This document shows, piece after piece, positions 60,440 through 64,000 of a stretch of DNA of 64,000 nucleotides. The position numbers and the translations under genes were made by a program. The stretch comes from Epiperipatus broadwayi (taxonomy: Eukaryota > Onychophora > Udeonychophora > Euonychophora > Peripatidae), in the NCBI GenBank assembly GCA_028023455.1, contig JAQFVV010000072.1, forward strand, positions 640,501 through 704,500, written 5' to 3'. The notes under the pieces were generated by a model that did no database searches, had not been told where the DNA came from, and worked only from the letters and a program-made list of their open reading frames with translations. How positions within the stretch are numbered: position 1 is the stretch's first letter; every line of letters begins with the position of its first letter.

Positions 60440-60700
60440 CATCAGACAATACTGTAGCAAACATTGAACTGTGAGCATTGGGATAAAGTGCGTAACACAA
60501 AGCAGCAGGCCGGCCGCAGAACATGCATGCATAAACGACCTCTTTCTATGCTTTCGCATAGAAATAAGGCCGGCGGATGCCGCATAAATGGCATATTTAT
60601 GGGTTTTGCATATAAATTATGCCATCAAGCAGCTGACACGAGCTAATAGAACAGTACCAAAATTTCATTTAGCCAGCTGAGGAAAAAAGATGCTCACCCC
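60440..60700. other. GC-rich island with nested hairpins
   Basis: The sequence gcaggccggccgcag near 60,508 and ggccggcgg near 60,569 flank a perfect stem-loop (tttctatgc-tttc-gcatagaaa at about 60,542-60,563). The right edge (gctcacccctgtgct, about 60,690) looks like a hAT end (CAGGGGTGAGC on the minus strand). No partner end was fixed. Probably part of a hAT-type non-autonomous element. Confidence 0.35.
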
Positions 60701-62699
60701 TGTGCTAAATAGAATCCAAAAACAATAATAGGGAAGAATTAATAAAAATGTAGCAGTTGAACTAATGTCTGTTGGATAGACTTTCACTCCCAAAGATAAA
60801 CAACATTACAAATATTAAATATAAATAAAAAGCTTATTTTTTCTTTTCAATTATTCAGGGATATAGAATATACCTTGGAAAGTAACCAGTGCTCTGAAAA
60901 ACGATTATGGTGAACTAATTTTAAATGGAATAGATTACTTGGTTTGATCACTATCAGTTGGTCATAAATCACATTAAATTATAGATTATTACACTCCAGC
61001 TCAAGTGTTGGAATTGCATATTCCTCAATCCCATTACAATATAGATGTGTTCATACATATGTATATACATTAAATAAAAAACATTAATGAAAACATTTAT
61101 CACACATGAAAAGTCAAACATAAGAGTCAAAAATTATTGCTATTATAACATTTCTTAATTTAATCCTTCCCCCCCTCCACAATGGTTTTTGATTTTGAAT
61201 TTAAAAAAATCTTTGATTTTGAATTGTGTTGGTGTATTATGTTATAGGCATATATAGAATAAGTTTTATTAATCAAATTTAATATATATATTCATTAACT
61301 TTATTAATAACAATGAGCTCAAAAATATGTTAAGATTAGATAGGTATTTTGATTTTCAAAATTAAAAAGGATTTAAAATTATTATATCATATGTCACAGG
61401 ATTTGTAAGCAAAAACACTTTTTATAAAATCCTTTTTATCAAAATCATTCATTAAATTATCTTTTACAATTAATTTTTAATTCAAATACTCACTTTTTTA
61501 AATTCCTAGTTTTATTATTATTTAAAAATTTAATTACAAAAAAAAAAATTTTTTTTTTTTTTTTGCCTTGGAAAGCTATCTATATCACAATCATTTAAAC
61601 AATATATTATTTAAACAAATTATTCTTTAAAACTAAACATATGCAAATTCATAAATAACACACTATAAATACAGCTAAGATCATTAAAACAACAATGCAC
61701 CATTTATTTAAATGTTAGTTGCTATAAACATTCAAATATTAAGTTGCAAGATAAATATGCCATAAAAGTCCTTGATAAATAGTTCATATTTGATAAAAAT
61801 ATATTCTGCTTAATTTGGTGAGTTTATTATATTCTTAGGTAGAGGTTTATCACATGTTAGTTAGATCAGTCTATAATAAGTAACTGAATAACATTCCCAA
61901 TTCTCCCTCCCCCTTTAGATTTTATACTTGCTTTTATCTTTTTTCAGTTACTTTCAGGCAGTTATATTCTGTCAAAATTTAATATATATACATGCTTCAA
62001 GTAAAGTAGAATGCTTAAAATTCACTGATAATAACCCACTGAATCAGCCTTAATTCAAAAATAAATATTAAATAAATAATTACAAATTAATAGAAACAAT
62101 ATTTTAATTTTCTAATTTGAATTAACATTGCAAATCACTATCATATTTCATTAGAAAATGACTACAAATATTTTTACATACATGTATATTAAAATTTATC
62201 AATTTAAAATTGTCTAAGAGCTATATCTTAACATATATAGTACTTTTTTAAATATTTGACCCTTAGATATGTATTATACATTTTTTTTTTAAATGTCTGT
62301 ATAATGTCTTATAGTTATATTATACAGTATTCTAATTTTTTGTTAATTATTTTCATTGGTGTTTTAATGTGTATATATAAATTTTAAATTTAAAAAACAG
62401 ATTTATGTACATACTTTTTATATACATTAAAATATTTGTGTGTAAGTGTGTTAATGTGTATTTTATATAGAATTCCATGATTCATGGAGAATTAAAAACT
62501 AAATGCTGGAGAGCTACTGAGGGTTTTTTTTTAATTATTATTTTCCATCATTTATTTTTTGTTATATAAATAAGAAATTATTATTTATATACCCAAAAAA
62601 TAAAATTTATATTTATTAATAATAAAACATACAAAACAATTAAAACGCATTGAAAATATATTTTTGAAATATAAGCGTAATTCATATACTTGAAGTTTA

Positions 62700-62800
62700 A
62701 ATGTAATATAGGGGGATTTGAACACGGGCTTTCAAGCTCCCTTCATCTAATCCACTCTACGACCACACACATGTGAAAAAGATCAATCATTTCAAGTATA
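62700..62800 (-). mobile_element. family D tRNA-related repeat, fragment
   Basis: Minus strand: acatgtgtgtggtcgtagag, gattagatgaagggagct and a B-box-like cgtgttcaaatcccc. Matches the tRNA-like ends at 46,450 and 50,340. Confidence 0.5.
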
Positions 62801-63644
62801 CGTATTTTGTGCTGAACCACTGATTAAGTGCATCAAGCTAAATACAAGTTTGCAGTTTGTTGAACTGTATGAAAACAAAATCCAAGCTGCTAATTGTTAA
62901 ACATTAAACAAATCACAATGTGGAATCTGCGATTAGCTGAGAAAAAAGGTTTTAAAAAGTAACACAACAAAAAATATGACGACCAATAATGAGTGAACAA
63001 TAATGATTAACATAGTATATGTGTATGCAAGATATTTTCAGAACCTTTCTAAAAAAAAATGAATGGGAAGCTAAGTAACACCGTGAAAAAAAAAATTTCC
63101 AAATGAGAAAGTAAAAATAAAATGAACTTTTATTAGCATAAATTTGTTTTCATTTTCATTTTCACTTAAGATATGAAACAGATTAAGAATGCAATGCTTT
63201 TTAAGCAAAAAAACATAAGTTCTGCAAGCTATATGGATTAACATTCTGTGAATTTTTATTAGTGGAAGTTTGTTTATGCTTATATTTTACGCTTTTTAAA
63301 AATTCACTATAGTTTTATTAAAACTGAATTTTTAATTTTATATGAATATTTATGTTTTATTTGTATTAAATTCTTCCTGTTCAAATAGTTAATTTTTAAT
63401 GATGCCTTCATTTCTAAGCTGTAGGTCTGGAATAGATAAATTCTAAGTACATGTATTTCAATGAAAGTTACAGCAATATGATGCAATGTATGACCTTCTG
63501 AAACCAATTAATTCGTTATAGCAAATTCTATATTTTGTAATTAATTTACTTGATTTTCTTTAGAACATACTAGTAAATCATTGATAAACATTACTAAAAA
63601 TTACTACAATTATTTTATTTTTGAAAAAAAAAAAAGGCATATAG

Positions 63645-63750
63645 CTTTATTGCTCGGGAGTTCATAAGATGATCAAGCGCCAGAATCATTCCTGTGACAT
63701 CCCAATCCCAAATCAGATGCTATACCAACTATGCCAAACCATGCAGGGTA
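63645..63750 (-). mobile_element. tRNA-derived SINE (family B), best-preserved copy
   Basis: Minus strand: A-box tggcatagttggtatagcat, then a stretch with gtcacaggaatgattctg as a B-box relic, and the tail cttatgaactcccgagcaat. The A-box fits TRGCNNAGYNGG. Shares its tail with 12,044 and 13,250. Confidence 0.6.
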
Positions 63751-64000
63751 TTTTATTTTAATAGATAATAAATACACGTTGAAGGTTTGTTGCTCTGTTG
63801 CCATAGACATGAAAAACTTAATAAACCAATCTGTAGTAGGTATCTATTTCAGATAACAAATCATCATCAGATGCTCCTCTAATATCAGTACAGCAAATCA
63901 ACTGACTTAGTATGAAAGCATTTGATGCTCCATTCATTTTCTATAAATTACATAATTTCAAAATAGCTTTACATTAATAAAGGCAGAGTCAGAAATTCAT

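Larger units (their letters stand above)
45526..64000. other. region upstream of the first visible kinase exon
   Basis: Most likely intron and 5' sequence of the kinase gene. I searched by eye on the minus strand for the GKGSFGEV, VAIKII and VTKYYGSYL blocks and did not find them; exons shorter than about 60 codons could be missed. The region is rich in elements (below). Between elements (45,530-46,210, 46,520-47,260, 47,410-48,130, 48,470-49,550, 53,530-55,400, 60,700-62,690) I recognise no gene. Confidence 0.5.

Noticed and set aside
63835-63895. Hammerhead-like string on the minus strand (CTGATGATGATTTG...GAAAT)
   Set aside because: Stem I does not pair (U against C at the first position), and the flanks are unrelated to the other copies.
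1-64000. CRISPR arrays, operons, bacterial promoters
   Set aside because: The spliced kinase gene, SINEs and LINEs show a eukaryotic nuclear genome; no regularly spaced direct repeats of the CRISPR kind were seen.

Overview
The window is very AT-rich animal nuclear DNA: long introns, almost no coding sequence, and a dense, nested load of transposable elements. The mix seen here (an RTE-type LINE, a Penelope-like element with a GIY-YIG domain, BED/hAT transposases, tRNA-derived SINEs, many intronic fold-backs) fits a mollusc, most likely a cephalopod such as an octopus. That assignment is an inference from element content and gene structure, not from any species-specific marker.

One host gene is supported. 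It lies on the minus strand and encodes a germinal-centre kinase of the GCKIII/STE20 group (STK24/STK25/STK26, i.e. MST3/YSK1/MST4). Six exons are visible, from the hinge and catalytic loop (45,360-45,525) through DFG and activation segment (40,834-40,991), C-lobe (34,491-34,676), end of the kinase domain and acidic linker (34,266-34,411), a variable linker exon (13,485-13,680), and the start of the C-terminal regulatory region (6,926-7,060). All splice sites are GT/AG, all phases match, and together they give 329 codons. The N-lobe exons and the last C-terminal exon(s) were not found. Introns range from 79 nt to 20.6 kb.

Elements, left to right: a broken BED/hAT transposase (about 2.9-4.6 kb); a fold-back retroposon with a 14-bp target-site duplication (5.6-6.2 kb); degenerate hammerhead-type repeats and a small palindromic retroposon (9.4-10.7 kb); a non-autonomous hAT nested in a SINE (12.0-13.2 kb); an inverted pair of hammerhead-ribozyme retroposons (13.9-14.8 kb); a TIR element (18.4-19.4 kb); a 10.4-kb fold-back composite (22.6-33.05 kb) whose inverted arms of about 1.9 kb each join an unknown GC-rich-ended sequence to a truncated RTE LINE, with an RTE copy in the loop and a Penelope-like element inserted in the right arm; a four-unit repeat array (33.1-34.2 kb); a 1.2-kb palindrome (35.7-36.9 kb); further hammerhead retroposons (35.2, 43.6, 47.3, 57.3-58.3, 59.2 kb); a nearly full RTE (50.4-53.5 kb); a second hAT split by a hammerhead retroposon (about 55.7-58.4 kb); and an IS1595/ISXO2-like zinc-ribbon remnant near 60 kb.

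The most interesting signal is a family of roughly 430-bp retroposons carrying minimal type-I hammerhead ribozymes with a palindromic stem III (ACUAGU) and compensatory stem II changes. They insert with 10-17-bp target-site duplications, often with an inverted duplicate head. Similar small hammerheads are known from Penelope-like elements, so these are probably Penelope-related non-autonomous units. Many elements here are fold-backs inside transcribed introns, so the pre-mRNA should form long double-stranded RNA.
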